64,000 nt of DNA. It comes from Microlunatus speluncae. Its GTDB lineage: Bacteria; Actinomycetota; Actinomycetes; Propionibacteriales; Propionibacteriaceae. A program made the position numbers and the translations under genes. Positions 1 to 8,918 of this stretch are shown piece by piece. A model generated the notes under the pieces. The model worked only from the letters and a program-made list of their open reading frames with translations. It ran no database searches and was not told the DNA's origin. Location: NCBI RefSeq assembly GCF_009299835.1, contig NZ_VKCZ01000001.1, forward strand, positions 124,001-188,000, given 5' to 3'. Position 1 is the stretch's first letter. Each line of letters starts with the position of its first letter.

Positions 1-609
1 CCGCCAGCCGGTGATGCCGCCGGACCGAAGTACCGCGTGACCGAGCCGTTCGGCGGCGGACCAGGGCTCGTCGCGCGAGTCGAACAGGAGCCGGCGGCGG
101 GCGACATTGCCCGGCCGATTCGGAGTCAGATCGAGTGCCCGATGCAGCTCGGCCAGGGTGGCGGCGCGGGTGAGCAGCACCCGGTCGATCCCGTCCGCGC
201 CGAGGTCGAGGGCGGTGAGAGCGGGCACGGTGATCGGGATGGAGGTGAACGGCGCCGGAGCGGGCGCGACCAACTCCGCCGGGATCCGCTCTCGACGAAG
301 ACTCATGCCGGGCACCGCTGACCGTGCGACCGGTCCGATCATGGCCACCGTGCCGATCTTGATCTCGGGCCAGAAGCTCAACCGGGCCGCGGCCGCACCG
401 CTGACGACGCCGCCCGGCGCCCACTGCGCGGCCGCCTTGATCCGCAGCACCGGATCCTCCCGGTAAGCGGACGGGAGATAGATGCCAGGAGCCACGCAGG
501 CGAGATGACCCCGCGCCGCGAGTCGCTGCAGCCGACGGGCCAGGGCCCGATCGGTGCCAGCCATCAGGACACCGCCGTGAGCTCGGGCGAGGGATTCGAT
601 CTCTTCCAT
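1..609 (-). CDS. AbiEi-like / DUF559-type protein (partial, C-terminus off window)
   Basis: The gene reads leftwards off the window edge. The first 203 residues are visible from an ATG at 609, with no stop. The N-terminal part (about residues 1-75) resembles the winged-helix domain of AbiEi-type antitoxins (a short helical start, then GVLMAGTDRALARRL and a GIYLPS segment). The last visible residues, AERLGHAVLRSGGITGWR, look like the beginning of the DUF559 (Vsr-endonuclease-like) domain that follows this N-terminus in many actinobacterial proteins. I see no adjacent toxin gene. Whether such proteins work in phage defence, DNA repair or regulation is not established, so only the domain architecture is claimed. 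Confidence 0.7.
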   Translation of the reverse strand, partial: MEEIESLARAHGGVLMAGTDRALARRLQRLAARGHLACVAPGIYLPSAYREDPVLRIKAAAQWAPGGVVSGAAAARLSFWPEIKIGTVAMIGPVARSAVPGMSLRRERIPAELVAPAPAPFTSIPITVPALTALDLGADGIDRVLLTRAATLAELHRALDLTPNRPGNVARRRLLFDSRDEPWSAAERLGHAVLRSGGITGWR

Positions 610-794
610 GACGGGGAATCTGTGCGGCCCGGACCAATTGGTTCAGGGCCAGGAATATCTGTGGATGACCCAGAGCTGTAACACCTGGCTGTGGACATCG
701 GCGCCGATCCGGACGACGATGGTTCTTAGCCGATTCCCAGGACCGAGCGATCGGACCCACAGACGGGGTTGCATAGACTGTGGTCTCGTTCAGT

Positions 795-813
795 CCGGCG
801 CCAGTAGCGCCGG
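795..813 (+). promoter_or_regulatory. Hairpin in the leader just upstream of the 835 gene
   Basis: CCGGCGC and GCGCCGG form a perfect 7-bp stem around a 5-nt loop. It ends only a few bases before a strong AGGAGGAA ribosome-binding site (about 818-826) and the ATG at 835. It may stabilise the mRNA 5' end or tune translation. No riboswitch fold was recognised in the roughly 225-nt gap that starts at 610. Confidence 0.4.
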
Positions 814-834
814 GTAACAGGAGGAAAGCCAAGG

Positions 835-1668
835 ATGTTGCGTAGTTCGAACCCTGTTCTGTCTCGGCAGGACGCGTTCACCCCGGGGTCACCGCAGGGC
901 TACGGACAGGCGGGCGGTTCGCCCGAACCGCAGGGCTACCACGGCTATGGCGGCGGCGTGCAGTCGCCGACGAGCACCGAAGGTCGGATGTCCTTCGACG
1001 ACGTCATCACCAAGTCTGTGATCACGATCGGCCTGGTCATCGTCACCGCCGCGGCGTTCATGTTCGGTCTGATGACCGGCGTGATCCCGGGCGCGTTCTT
1101 GCTGCCGGCTCTGGTCGTCTCCGGCCTGGTCGGGTTCGGCGTGGTGCTGCTGGTGGTCTTCAAGCGGAAGGTGTCGCCGCCGCTGGTGCTGGCCTACTCG
1201 GTGATCGAGGGCGTCTTCGTCGGCGCGCTGAGCTTCATCTTCGAGATGAACTACCCGGGCATCGTCGTGCAGGCCGTGCTCGGCACGTTCATGGCGGCCG
1301 GAATCACCCTGGCCGCGTACAAGATCTTCAACATCCGGGTCACGCCGAAGTTCCAGAAGATCGTCATCCTGGCGACCCTCGGCTTCGCGGCCGCCCTGTT
1401 GTTGAACTTCGTGTTGTCGATCTTCGGCATCAACCTGGGCATGCGCTCCGGTGTCACCGGCGAGGTCAGCTTCCTCGCGATCGGCATCTCGCTGCTCGGC
1501 GTGGTGCTGGGAGTGCTCAACCTGGTGCTGGACTTCGACTACATCGAGAAGGGCGTCGCGATGGGCGCTCCCGCCAGCGAGTCGTGGCGCGGTGCGTTCG
1601 GTCTGACCGTTACCATGGTCTGGCTCTACATCGAGATCCTGCGCCTCCTGTCCTATTTCCGACGGTAG
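835..1668 (+). CDS. Bax inhibitor-1/YccA family membrane protein
   Basis: This is a 277-residue integral membrane protein. About 50 hydrophilic Gly/Pro/Gln-rich residues precede a block of about seven hydrophobic segments (from about residue 60 to the end). That is the layout of the bacterial YccA/BI-1 family, whose members act in the inner membrane and are linked to ion leak or membrane-protein quality control. The conserved C-terminal part with LVLDFDYIEKG and a final IEILRLL helix fits the family. An AGGAGGAA ribosome-binding site 8-9 nt upstream supports the ATG. It appears to be transcribed alone. The exact role is unknown. Confidence 0.85.
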   Translation: MLRSSNPVLSRQDAFTPGSPQGYGQAGGSPEPQGYHGYGGGVQSPTSTEGRMSFDDVITKSVITIGLVIVTAAAFMFGLMTGVIPGAFLLPALVVSGLVGFGVVLLVVFKRKVSPPLVLAYSVIEGVFVGALSFIFEMNYPGIVVQAVLGTFMAAGITLAAYKIFNIRVTPKFQKIVILATLGFAAALLLNFVLSIFGINLGMRSGVTGEVSFLAIGISLLGVVLGVLNLVLDFDYIEKGVAMGAPASESWRGAFGLTVTMVWLYIEILRLLSYFRR

Positions 1669-1755
1669 CCATCGCGCACGTCTCCCCCCTGCTTGAGGGT
1701 CGTTACTCCGACGGGAGTGGCGGCCCTCGCCAATTTTCCGGATAGATTGCCGCCC

Positions 1756-3123
1756 GTGGAGTACGTGAACTCGCTGATCGACTTGGTCGGCAACACCCCC
1801 TTGCTGAAGCTGTCGACGGTGACCGAGGGGCTGCGGCCGTTGGTGCTGGCCAAGGTCGAGTACCTCAATCCGGGCGGCTCGGTGAAGGACCGGATCGCGG
1901 TCAAGATGATCGAGGCGGCCGAGGCCGAGGGCAAGCTCCGGGCCGGCGGCACCATCGTCGAACCGACCAGCGGCAACACCGGGGTCGGGCTGGCCATCGT
2001 CGCGCAGTCCAAGGGTTACCGCTGCGTCTTCGTCTGCCCGGACAAGGTCAGCGAGGACAAGCGGAACGTGCTCGCGGCGTACGGGGCCGAGGTGGTGGTC
2101 TGCCCGACCGCGGTCGAGCCCGATCATCCCGATTCCTACTACTCGGTGTCGGATCGGCTGGTCCGCGAGATCGAGGGCGCCTGGAAGCCGGACCAGTACA
2201 GCAACCCGAACAACCCGGCCAGCCACTACGAGAGCACCGGCCCCGAGCTGTGGCGGCAGACCGAGGGCAAGATCACCCACTTCGTGGCGGGCATCGGCAC
2301 CGGCGGCACGATCAGCGGCACCGGGCGTTACCTCAAGGAGGTCTCCGGCGGTCGGGTCCAGGTGGTCGGGGCCGACCCGGCCGGCTCGGTCTACTCCGGC
2401 GGCAGCGGCCGGCCCTACCTGGTGGAGGGCGTCGGCGAGGACTTCTGGCCGGCCAACTACGACCGGACCGTCTGTGACCGGGTGATCGAGATCTCCGACG
2501 GTGACTCGTTCGAGCTGACCCGGCGGCTGGCTCGGGAGGAGGCGCTGCTGGTCGGCGGTTCCGCCGGTATGGCGGTGGCCGCCGCGCTCAAGCTGGCCGC
2601 GGACGTGGACGACCCGGACGCGGTGATCGTGGTGCTGCTGCCGGATTCCGGCCGCGGCTACCTGACGAAGGTGTTCAGCGACGAATGGCTGACCCGGTAC
2701 GGGTTCGGGCCGCGACCGGAGAACGGCCGGGTGGTCGGTGACGTGCTGCGGGAGAAGACCGGCGCGCTGCCGTCCCTGGTGCACACGCACCCGGGCGAGA
2801 CGATCGCCGAGGCGGTCGAGATCCTGCGTGAGTACGGCGTCTCGCAGATGCCGGTGGTCCGGGCCGAGCCGCCGGTGATGGCGGCCGAAGTGGTCGGCTC
2901 GGTCAGCGAACGCGGCCTGCTGGAGCAGTTGTTCACCCACCAGGCCGGGCCGGCCGACGCGGTGGAGTCCGTCCTGGAACCGGCGCTGGTGACCCTCGGC
3001 GCCTCCGAACCGGTTGCGGCCGCGGTCGACCTGCTGGTGGAACACGACGCGCTGCTGGTGCTGGACGACGGCAAGCCCGTCGGCGTACTGACCCGGCAGG
3101 ACCTGCTCGGCGACATCCGCTGA
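1756..3123 (+). CDS. cbs: Cystathionine beta-synthase (PLP enzyme with CBS-domain pair)
   Basis: This cytosolic PLP enzyme condenses serine and homocysteine to cystathionine. The 455-residue protein starts at GTG 1756 with EYVNSLIDLVGNTPLLKL, the usual family N-terminus. A longer frame from 1693 exists but aligns with nothing. The PLP lysine is K44 in NPGGSVKDR, followed by a TSGNTG substrate loop. The fold-type II catalytic domain covers about 1-320 and a tandem CBS (Bateman) module about 340-455. The vertebrate haem-binding N-terminus is absent, as in other bacteria. A related cysteine synthase is possible, but the attached CBS pair favours cystathionine beta-synthase. It converges on the DinB gene across a strong hairpin. 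Confidence 0.88.
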   Translation: MEYVNSLIDLVGNTPLLKLSTVTEGLRPLVLAKVEYLNPGGSVKDRIAVKMIEAAEAEGKLRAGGTIVEPTSGNTGVGLAIVAQSKGYRCVFVCPDKVSEDKRNVLAAYGAEVVVCPTAVEPDHPDSYYSVSDRLVREIEGAWKPDQYSNPNNPASHYESTGPELWRQTEGKITHFVAGIGTGGTISGTGRYLKEVSGGRVQVVGADPAGSVYSGGSGRPYLVEGVGEDFWPANYDRTVCDRVIEISDGDSFELTRRLAREEALLVGGSAGMAVAAALKLAADVDDPDAVIVVLLPDSGRGYLTKVFSDEWLTRYGFGPRPENGRVVGDVLREKTGALPSLVHTHPGETIAEAVEILREYGVSQMPVVRAEPPVMAAEVVGSVSERGLLEQLFTHQAGPADAVESVLEPALVTLGASEPVAAAVDLLVEHDALLVLDDGKPVGVLTRQDLLGDIR

Positions 3124-3125
3124 AG

Positions 3126-3179
3126 CCGACTTGTCAGAACTGAGTTGTGCCCTGGGGCTCCTCAGTTCTGACAACTCGG
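3126..3179. terminator. TTGTCAGAACT-family hairpin, copy 1 (bidirectional terminator candidate)
   Basis: The left arm 3131-3144 (TTGTCAGAACTGAG) pairs perfectly with 3161-3174. After one C/C mismatch the pairing continues to 3126/3179, around a 16-nt loop. It lies between the convergent genes ending at 3123 and 3193. There is no U-tract, so termination is inferred from strength and position. Two relatives lie at 8918-8979 and 46106-46159. Confidence 0.65.
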
Positions 3180-3192
3180 TGAGGGGAGGGGG

Positions 3193-3750
3193 TTACTGGC
3201 CGACTCGGCCGTCGATGCGCTCCCGGAGCAGGTCGGCGTGTCCGATGTGCCGGGCGTACTCCTCGATCAGGTGCACCAGGACGTCGCGCAGCGGGTCGCC
3301 CTTGACCCCGGTGTGCCCCAGGTCCGAGACCTGCTCCAGGTAGGCGTCGCCGTAGGCCACCTCGTCCCGCCACTTCTGCCAGGCCTCCTCGACCAGGGCC
3401 GGGTCGGCGGCGGCGTCGTTGAAGTCGGCGTCGGGCTCGTCGCCGTACAGCTGCGGAGCTCCCTCGCCGGCCAGCCTGTTGCGGAACCAGTCCCGTTCCA
3501 CCTGGCCGAGGTGACGGATCAGGCCGAGCAGCGACATCGTGGACGGCGGCACGGACCGGCGGGCGAGTTGCTCGGCGTCCAGCCCGGACGTCTTCAGTTG
3601 CAGGGTGATCCGGTAGTTGCGGAGATAGCCGACCAGGGTCGCCCGCTCGCCGACGAACGGGCCATCCTCCCGGGGGTCGTCGTCGGGGCCGACCCACATG
3701 TCCCACCAGCCGAAGGATCGTTCCGGCAACGTCTCGTTCGTCTCCGTCAT
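3193..3750 (-). CDS. DinB family protein (DUF664-type)
   Basis: The 185-residue protein has the four-helix DinB/DUF664 layout. Family members bind a divalent metal through three histidines, and some act as thiol-dependent S-transferases. Visible matches are SLLGLIRHLGQVERDWF (first metal His) and LIEEYARHIGHADLLRERIDG at the C-terminus (the paired His motif). The ATG at 3750 (TETNETLPERS) is preferred because it lies just inside a 60-bp divergent gap with the GH30 gene. The frame is open much further upstream, but that part overlaps the opposite gene. The substrate is unknown. Confidence 0.85.
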   Translation of the reverse strand: MTETNETLPERSFGWWDMWVGPDDDPREDGPFVGERATLVGYLRNYRITLQLKTSGLDAEQLARRSVPPSTMSLLGLIRHLGQVERDWFRNRLAGEGAPQLYGDEPDADFNDAAADPALVEEAWQKWRDEVAYGDAYLEQVSDLGHTGVKGDPLRDVLVHLIEEYARHIGHADLLRERIDGRVGQ

Positions 3751-3810
3751 GGGCCAAGTCTTCGGGCCCGCAGGGATGCGTCGCAACCCGGTTTCGGTCA
3801 AGATCGACCT

Positions 3811-5358
3811 GTGGCATTCACAACGGTGTGGCTGGATCCGTCCGACCCGAGCGAACCGTTCCAGGGCTGGGGGACCGCCCTGGCCTGGTTCGGGCATGCC
3901 ACCGGCGGCTGGCCGGAGCCGGTGCGCGGCCGGCTCGCCGATCTGCTGTACGGCCGCGACGGGCTCGGCTTCACCATCGCCCGCTACAACATCGGCGGCG
4001 GCGACGGCCGGGAGACCGAGCGGTATCTGCGGCCGGGCGCCGATGTGCCCGGCTGGTGGCGCCGGCCGGCCGGCGTCGGGCCGGTGCCCGAGGACCCATG
4101 GCCGAAGAGCGGTGCGCCGCACCACGGCCTCGCCGCGCCGACGAACCCCGGCCGGCCGGGCCCGGATTACCGGGACTGGTGGGATCCGGCGGAGGCGATG
4201 CACTGGGACCCGGCGGCGGACCCGAATCAGCGGTGGTGGCTGCGGGCCGCCCGGGATCGCGGCGCCGACCTGTTCGAGGCGTTCTCCAACTCGCCGCCGT
4301 ACTTCATGACCGCCAGCGGCGTCGTCTCCGGTCACGCGGACGGCAATCACAACAACCTGCGGTCCGATCAATATCGCGCCTTCGCCCGCTATCTGGTCGG
4401 CGTGACCCGGCGGTTGATCGAGACCGACGGCATCCCGATCCGGACCCTGTCGCCGACGAACGAGCCCAACACCCCCTACTGGCATGCCTTCAACCGGCAG
4501 GAGGGCTGCCACTGGGATCCGCGGGCCCAGTCCAAGATCATCACCGTGCTGGCCGAGGAACTGCGGGCGGCCGGACTGGACCGGGTGATCATCGCCGGCC
4601 CGGACGAGACGAACCCGGTCGGCTTCGCCGCGGATTGGGCGGGGTGGACGCCGGAGGCGCGGGCGGTGGTCGGCCAGTTGAACACGCACACGTACGACAT
4701 CCACGGGCGCCGGGCCGTCCGTCGGATCGCTGCCGAGGCGGGGAAACCGCTGTGGATGTCCGAGGTTGATCTTGGACCGGCCGGCCTGCCTCGGGACGAC
4801 GACGACATCCGGGCCGGGCTGGCCCTGGCTCGCCAGGTGGTCGGCGACCTGACCGAGCTCCGGCCGCGGGCGTGGGTGTTCTGGCAGGCGATCGAGGACC
4901 GCCGGAACATGATCGAATCCGACCAGAACTGGGGGCTGATCCAGGTCGACTTCGCCACCGTGGATCCGGCTGCGGAGCCGATCAAGCCGAACATGAAGTA
5001 CTGGGCGCTGGCCCAGTTCTCCCGGTTCATCCGGCCGGGGGCGGAGTTGATCACCACCCGCAGCGACACCGGCGCCGAGGACACCGTGGCCGCGCTCGGC
5101 CCGGAGCCGGATCGGCTGGTCGTCGTGCATGTCAACAGCCGGCCCGAGACGGCGACGCTCCGGCTGGACCTGTCCGGCTTCCCGCGGCTCGCCGCGACCG
5201 CGTCGGCCCGGCGATGGACCACGGCAGCTGGGCGGCGGGTCGAGGAAGATCATCCGGTGCGGGTGACGGCGACCGAGACCGAGATCCCGGTCGCGGCCCG
5301 TTCGGTGACGACCGTCGAGCTGACCGGGATCAGCGCGGACCTGCTGTCCCATCGATGA
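3811..5358 (+). CDS. Glycoside hydrolase family 30 (endo-beta-1,6-galactanase-like)
   Basis: The 515-residue retaining glycosidase belongs to clan GH-A. The N-terminus from GTG 3811 carries FQGWGTALAWFGHATGGW, typical of the GH30 branch that contains endo-beta-1,6-galactanases. The acid/base is E218 in LSPTNEPNTPYW and the nucleophile is E318 in LWMSEVDLG. The (beta/alpha)8 barrel is followed by a C-terminal beta domain from about residue 410. No signal peptide is seen, so it probably acts on imported oligosaccharides. The LacI-type gene 100 bp downstream is the likely regulator. The last bases, TGATCA, contain the stop codon. The exact linkage specificity is inferred from subfamily resemblance only. 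Confidence 0.85.
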   Translation: MAFTTVWLDPSDPSEPFQGWGTALAWFGHATGGWPEPVRGRLADLLYGRDGLGFTIARYNIGGGDGRETERYLRPGADVPGWWRRPAGVGPVPEDPWPKSGAPHHGLAAPTNPGRPGPDYRDWWDPAEAMHWDPAADPNQRWWLRAARDRGADLFEAFSNSPPYFMTASGVVSGHADGNHNNLRSDQYRAFARYLVGVTRRLIETDGIPIRTLSPTNEPNTPYWHAFNRQEGCHWDPRAQSKIITVLAEELRAAGLDRVIIAGPDETNPVGFAADWAGWTPEARAVVGQLNTHTYDIHGRRAVRRIAAEAGKPLWMSEVDLGPAGLPRDDDDIRAGLALARQVVGDLTELRPRAWVFWQAIEDRRNMIESDQNWGLIQVDFATVDPAAEPIKPNMKYWALAQFSRFIRPGAELITTRSDTGAEDTVAALGPEPDRLVVVHVNSRPETATLRLDLSGFPRLAATASARRWTTAAGRRVEEDHPVRVTATETEIPVAARSVTTVELTGISADLLSHR

Positions 5359-5458
5359 TCAACTCGTAGCGGACCGGCGAGGTCGTCAGGGCGCCACGAT
5401 CGGTCGGTGTTTGCGTTAACCCCAGCGCTAGACTCCCTCCGAGTTCGGAGGTGTGCGG

Positions 5459-6466
5459 ATGGTCGCCAGACGACCCTCGATGGCCGACGTGGCCCGGCGG
5501 GCGGCCGTGTCCGCGCAGACCGTGTCCCGGGTCGCGAACGGGCGGACCAACGTCGACGCGTCGACCCGGAGCCGGGTGCAGCAGGCGATGGCGGAGCTCG
5601 GCTATCGGCCGAACCGGGCGGCTCGCGCACTCAAGGCCGGGCGCTTCCATGCCATCGGCGTGATCACCTCCTATCTGACCTCGTACGGCATGATGCGCAC
5701 CCTGGACGAGATCGTGCTCGCCGCGACCGCGGCGCAGTATTCGATCACCCTGTTGCCGATCACCGCCACCCGCGGCGGCGTGTCCGGAGCGATCGACCGG
5801 CTGAGCGAGCAGGCGGTGGACGGGATCATCGTCACCATCGAGCCGCACCTGCTGGTCGGGGCGGAGGTGACGCTGCCGGACGACGTACCGATCGTCGTGG
5901 TCAACTCGGGCTCCGGCGAGGCGCTGAGCCAGATCGACTCCGATCAGGCCGGCGGCGCACGCCTCGCCACCCGGCACCTGCTCGACCTGGGGCACCGCTC
6001 CGTCTGGCACCTGGCCGGGCCGGCGGAGTCTGCCTCGGCGGCCGACCGGACCCGCGGCTGGGCCGAGACCCTGCGCGCCGCCGGCCTCGAACCGCCGCCG
6101 GTGCTGGTCGGCGACTGGACCGCCGAATCGGGTTATCGGCAGGGCGCCGCGCTGGCGGAGCGGGACGACGTGACGGCCGTGTTCGCGGCCAACGACCAGC
6201 TGGCGCTCGGCCTGATCCAGGCGCTGCACGAGGCGGGCCGCTCGGTGCCCGGCGAGATCAGCGTGGTCGGCTTCGACGACCTGCCCGAGTCGGCCTACTT
6301 CTGGCCGCCGCTGACCACCGTCGCCCAGGACTTCGCCGAGATCGGCCGCAACGCCGTCGCCCTGCTGCTGGATCGAATCGAGAGCCCGGCCGGCGGCGCG
6401 CTGGGCGAGCGGGTGATCGAGACCCGGCTCGTGCTCCGGCAGAGCACCGCGCCTCCGGCTGGGTGA
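5459..6466 (+). CDS. LacI family transcriptional regulator
   Basis: The 335-residue repressor-type regulator has an N-terminal LacI helix-turn-helix (about residues 7-27: MADVARRAAVSAQTVSRVANG) and hinge helix, then a periplasmic-binding-protein-like sensor domain (about 60-330) with the typical VFAANDQLALG and ISVVGFDDLPES segments. A GGAGG at 5447 places the start at ATG 5459; a GTG six bases earlier is possible. It sits directly downstream of the GH30 gene and probably responds to a sugar released by that enzyme. The sequence GCGTTAACC (about 5413-5421) upstream might be an operator, but no convincing LacI palindrome was found. Confidence 0.9.
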   Translation: MVARRPSMADVARRAAVSAQTVSRVANGRTNVDASTRSRVQQAMAELGYRPNRAARALKAGRFHAIGVITSYLTSYGMMRTLDEIVLAATAAQYSITLLPITATRGGVSGAIDRLSEQAVDGIIVTIEPHLLVGAEVTLPDDVPIVVVNSGSGEALSQIDSDQAGGARLATRHLLDLGHRSVWHLAGPAESASAADRTRGWAETLRAAGLEPPPVLVGDWTAESGYRQGAALAERDDVTAVFAANDQLALGLIQALHEAGRSVPGEISVVGFDDLPESAYFWPPLTTVAQDFAEIGRNAVALLLDRIESPAGGALGERVIETRLVLRQSTAPPAG

Positions 6467-6576
6467 AAGTCTGGGTCGCGATCTCGGCAGGGCGGTGCTG
6501 GGTGCCGCGGGGTTTGCGGTCGTCGATCGGAGGCCGTTGGCAGCGAGGGGAGGTTCCGGTGTGGGCCGGGATGCGC

Positions 6577-7266
6577 CTAGCGGTGGGACCGGACGGGGGC
6601 CAGCACGGACCTGATCAGCGCGGCCCAGCGGGGTGCCCAGGGCACGTCGGTCCACCGGTCCAGCGGCAGCCAGCGGGCAGCCGAGGTGGTGCCGTCCAGG
6701 TCGTGGATCACCGGGTCGATCGGGTCGGGGCAGCTTCCGCGATAGATGAGTCGGACCGTGTGCAGGTCTTCCAGTTCGCCCTGTCTCGTCACTCCGAGCC
6801 GGCGACCGCTGCCGACCGCGATCAACTCCGCCACGTCGACTCGCTGGCCGGTCTCTTCGTAGGCCTCCCGCGCGACCGCGGCTGACGGTTGCTCGTCATC
6901 CTCGATGCCGCCGCCGGCCAGTCCCCATTGGCCGGGGACGCCGGTCAGGTGGGAGAACTCGGTCGCCAGCAGGCCGCGGGTCGACGTGATCAGACCGTAC
7001 GCGGCGACGCGGCGCCGGACCACCGGTGGGCCGGCGATCTGTTCCGGACGGGCGTCCTGCTGAGCCGGCTCGGGCCGGGCCGGCTCGGCCGGAGGTGCCG
7101 GGGTGACGGCGAGGTCAAGTTCGAATTCGCCGTCCGGGGCGCGGCGGGCGGCGAGTGGCCGGGCCGTTGCGTAGCCGTGGGCTCGGGGAAGGCCGAGGGG
7201 GTCGACGCCGTGGTCGAGTTCGCTGCGGAACGCGACCCGGTGGTTGTCGTACCCGATGATCCGCAC
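6577..7266 (-). CDS. Nudix hydrolase, paralogue 1 of a tandem pair
   Basis: The 229-residue protein has a complete Nudix box at residues 119-141 (GGIEDDE, seven residues, then REAYEETG), so a metal-dependent pyrophosphohydrolase acting on a nucleoside-diphosphate derivative is expected. It is preceded by an unusual N-terminal module of about 85 residues beginning MRIIGYDNHRVAFRS. The C-terminal part, DLDGTTSAARWLPL, is typical of ADP-ribose/NADH-type Nudix proteins. The neighbouring gene at 7276-8073 encodes the same architecture with the same opening residues, so this is a tandem duplication. It ends 10 nt from that gene's stop region. Substrate unknown. Confidence 0.88.
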   Translation of the reverse strand: MRIIGYDNHRVAFRSELDHGVDPLGLPRAHGYATARPLAARRAPDGEFELDLAVTPAPPAEPARPEPAQQDARPEQIAGPPVVRRRVAAYGLITSTRGLLATEFSHLTGVPGQWGLAGGGIEDDEQPSAAVAREAYEETGQRVDVAELIAVGSGRRLGVTRQGELEDLHTVRLIYRGSCPDPIDPVIHDLDGTTSAARWLPLDRWTDVPWAPRWAALIRSVLAPVRSHR

Positions 7267-7275
7267 CGGGCGATC

Positions 7276-8073
7276 CTACGAGGCGCCGCCGGCCCCCGGG
7301 TGGCGGCCGTTGGAGCGGCCGTTGGGCGATCGGCGGTCGACCGCGTGGCCGTTGACCGAATGTCCGTTGATCGGCCGGCCGACCAGGGGTTGGAGGACCG
7401 AGGGGAGGAGGGTGTCCCAGCCGCGGCGCCAGGGGAGGGTCGGCCAGTCGGCCAGGGGGAGCCAGCGGGCGGCGGAGGTGGTGCCGTCGACGTCGTGCAC
7501 GACCGGTTCGTCCGGGTCGGCGCAGTGGCCGCGGAAGACGAGCCGGACGGCGTGGAAGTCTTCCAGCCGTCCGTGTGGCGACCGGCCGATCCACTGGGAG
7601 CTGTGCACCAGGATCATGGCGTCGACCTTGACCCGCTGACCGGTCTCCTCGAACGTCTCGCGGATCACCGCCTCGATCGGCTCCTCGCCGTCCTTGATGC
7701 CGCCGCCCGGCAGGCCCCAGTCGCCCGCGGCGTTGGTCCGGTGCGAGTACTCGGTGACCAGCAGCCCGCGGTCGGAGGTGATCAGCCCGTAGCCTGCGAC
7801 CCGCTGCCGGGCCACCGGCAACTCGCCGTTGCGAGCCAGGTGATCGAGGTCCAGGCCGGGGTCGATCGGCGTCGGCCCGGCCGACCGCGGCCCGGCCACC
7901 GGGGTGGGGGTGACGCTGAGCTCGAGCTCCAGGTCGCCGTCGTCGGCTCGCCGCGCATCGATCGGCCGGAGCGTGGCGTACCCGTGGGCCAGGCCTGCGG
8001 TGAGCGGATCGGAACCGTGTCCGAGAGGGGTGCGGAAAGCGAGCGTCCCGTCGTCGTACCCGATGATCCGCAT
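7276..8073 (-). CDS. Nudix hydrolase, paralogue 2 of a tandem pair
   Basis: The 265-residue paralogue of the neighbouring Nudix gene also starts MRIIGYD. It has a canonical Nudix box at about 124-146 (GGIKDGE...RETFEETG) and the same VHDVDGTTSAARWLPL segment. It differs in a low-complexity C-terminal tail of about 40 residues with repeated NGH/NGR units (INGHSVNGHAV, SPNGRSNGRH), absent from paralogue 1. The start at ATG 8073 aligns exactly with the paralogue; the open frame extends further upstream without family similarity. The two genes are co-directional with 9 nt between them and are probably one transcript. Confidence 0.86.
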   Translation of the reverse strand: MRIIGYDDGTLAFRTPLGHGSDPLTAGLAHGYATLRPIDARRADDGDLELELSVTPTPVAGPRSAGPTPIDPGLDLDHLARNGELPVARQRVAGYGLITSDRGLLVTEYSHRTNAAGDWGLPGGGIKDGEEPIEAVIRETFEETGQRVKVDAMILVHSSQWIGRSPHGRLEDFHAVRLVFRGHCADPDEPVVHDVDGTTSAARWLPLADWPTLPWRRGWDTLLPSVLQPLVGRPINGHSVNGHAVDRRSPNGRSNGRHPGAGGAS

Positions 8074-8148
8074 GGGGCACCAGCCTACCGGCGCGACCCG
8101 ACAATGTCCGCCGGGTAGCCTGCTGCCCGAGACAAGGAGGCGCCGCGG

Positions 8149-8508
8149 ATGATCGCCGTGTTGGCCGGGATCGTGATCGGGCTGGGCCTGGTCGGCACCG
8201 GCTGGGGAGTCACCACACTGGCCCTGAAGAAGCCGGTCGGGCGGGCGCAACTGATCGCGAACGGCGTCCTCGAGCTCGCCGCGCTGACCCAGGCGGTGAT
8301 CGCGGCGGTCCTGCTCACCCAGGGCTATCGGCCGGTCGAGTTCGGCACGACCGTCGGCTATCTGATCGCTTCGGTGATCGTGGTGCCGCTGGGTCTGGCC
8401 TGGGCCATCAGTGATCGGAGCCGGTTCGCCGGCGGCGTGCTCGCGGTGGCCGGGTTCGCGGTGCTGGCAATGACCCTGCGGCTGCTGCAGTTGTGGAGCG
8501 GGCAGTGA
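8149..8508 (+). CDS. Small four-helix membrane protein of unknown function
   Basis: The 119-residue protein is almost entirely hydrophobic. Four transmembrane segments are visible: about 1-22, 36-56, 63-85 and 93-115. No enzymatic motif was seen. AAGGAGG lies about 8 nt before the ATG. The stop overlaps the GTG of the next gene (GTGA), so the two membrane proteins are translationally coupled and may form a complex. I do not recognise a characterised family. Confidence 0.7.
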   Translation: MIAVLAGIVIGLGLVGTGWGVTTLALKKPVGRAQLIANGVLELAALTQAVIAAVLLTQGYRPVEFGTTVGYLIASVIVVPLGLAWAISDRSRFAGGVLAVAGFAVLAMTLRLLQLWSGQ

Positions 8509-8918
8509 CCGAGCCGGAGACCGAACATCGGCCGAGGAGCACCCGCTCCGGGCCGGGCCGGATCCTGGTCGCGGTGTACGGCCTGTTCGCGCTGTCCGCC
8601 GGCGCCCGGGCCGGCCTGCAGCTGGTGACCCGGTTCGACGAGGCGCCGCTGGCGTACCTGCTGTCGGCGGCGGCCGCCGCGATCTACCTGGTCGCGACCA
8701 TCACCCTGGCCCTCGGCTCGCGCGCCTCGCGGCGGATCGCCTGGATCGCGGTCGGCACCGAACTGCTCGGCGTCCTCACCATCGGCACCCTCAGCCTGGT
8801 CGACCCGGCCGCCTTCCCGCACGCCACCGTCTGGTCCGGCTTCGGCATCGGCTACGCCTTCGTCCCGCTCATCCTCCCCATCCTCGGCCTCCTCTGGCTC
8901 CGCCACACCCGCCCCTAA
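8505..8918 (+). CDS. Membrane protein of unknown function, coupled to the preceding gene
   Basis: The 137-residue protein has a short charged N-terminus (EPETEHRPRSTRSGPGR) followed by four predicted transmembrane helices. It probably starts at GTG 8505, inside the GTGA overlap with the previous gene. Resemblance to small integral membrane proteins common in actinobacteria is superficial and no function can be given. A perfect 26-bp hairpin begins at its TAA stop. Confidence 0.7.
   Translation: MTEPETEHRPRSTRSGPGRILVAVYGLFALSAGARAGLQLVTRFDEAPLAYLLSAAAAAIYLVATITLALGSRASRRIAWIAVGTELLGVLTIGTLSLVDPAAFPHATVWSGFGIGYAFVPLILPILGLLWLRHTRP

Noticed and set aside
889..3174. Long open frame (about 760 codons) on the - strand opposite the BI-1-like and cystathionine beta-synthase genes
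   Set aside because: It is antisense to two clear genes and rich in Arg/Gln/Asp/His with no domain. Long antisense frames are usual in GC-rich DNA.
3238..3810. N-terminal extension of the GH30 protein
   Set aside because: The extension runs antisense through the DinB gene and matches no domain; GTG 3811 begins the family sequence.
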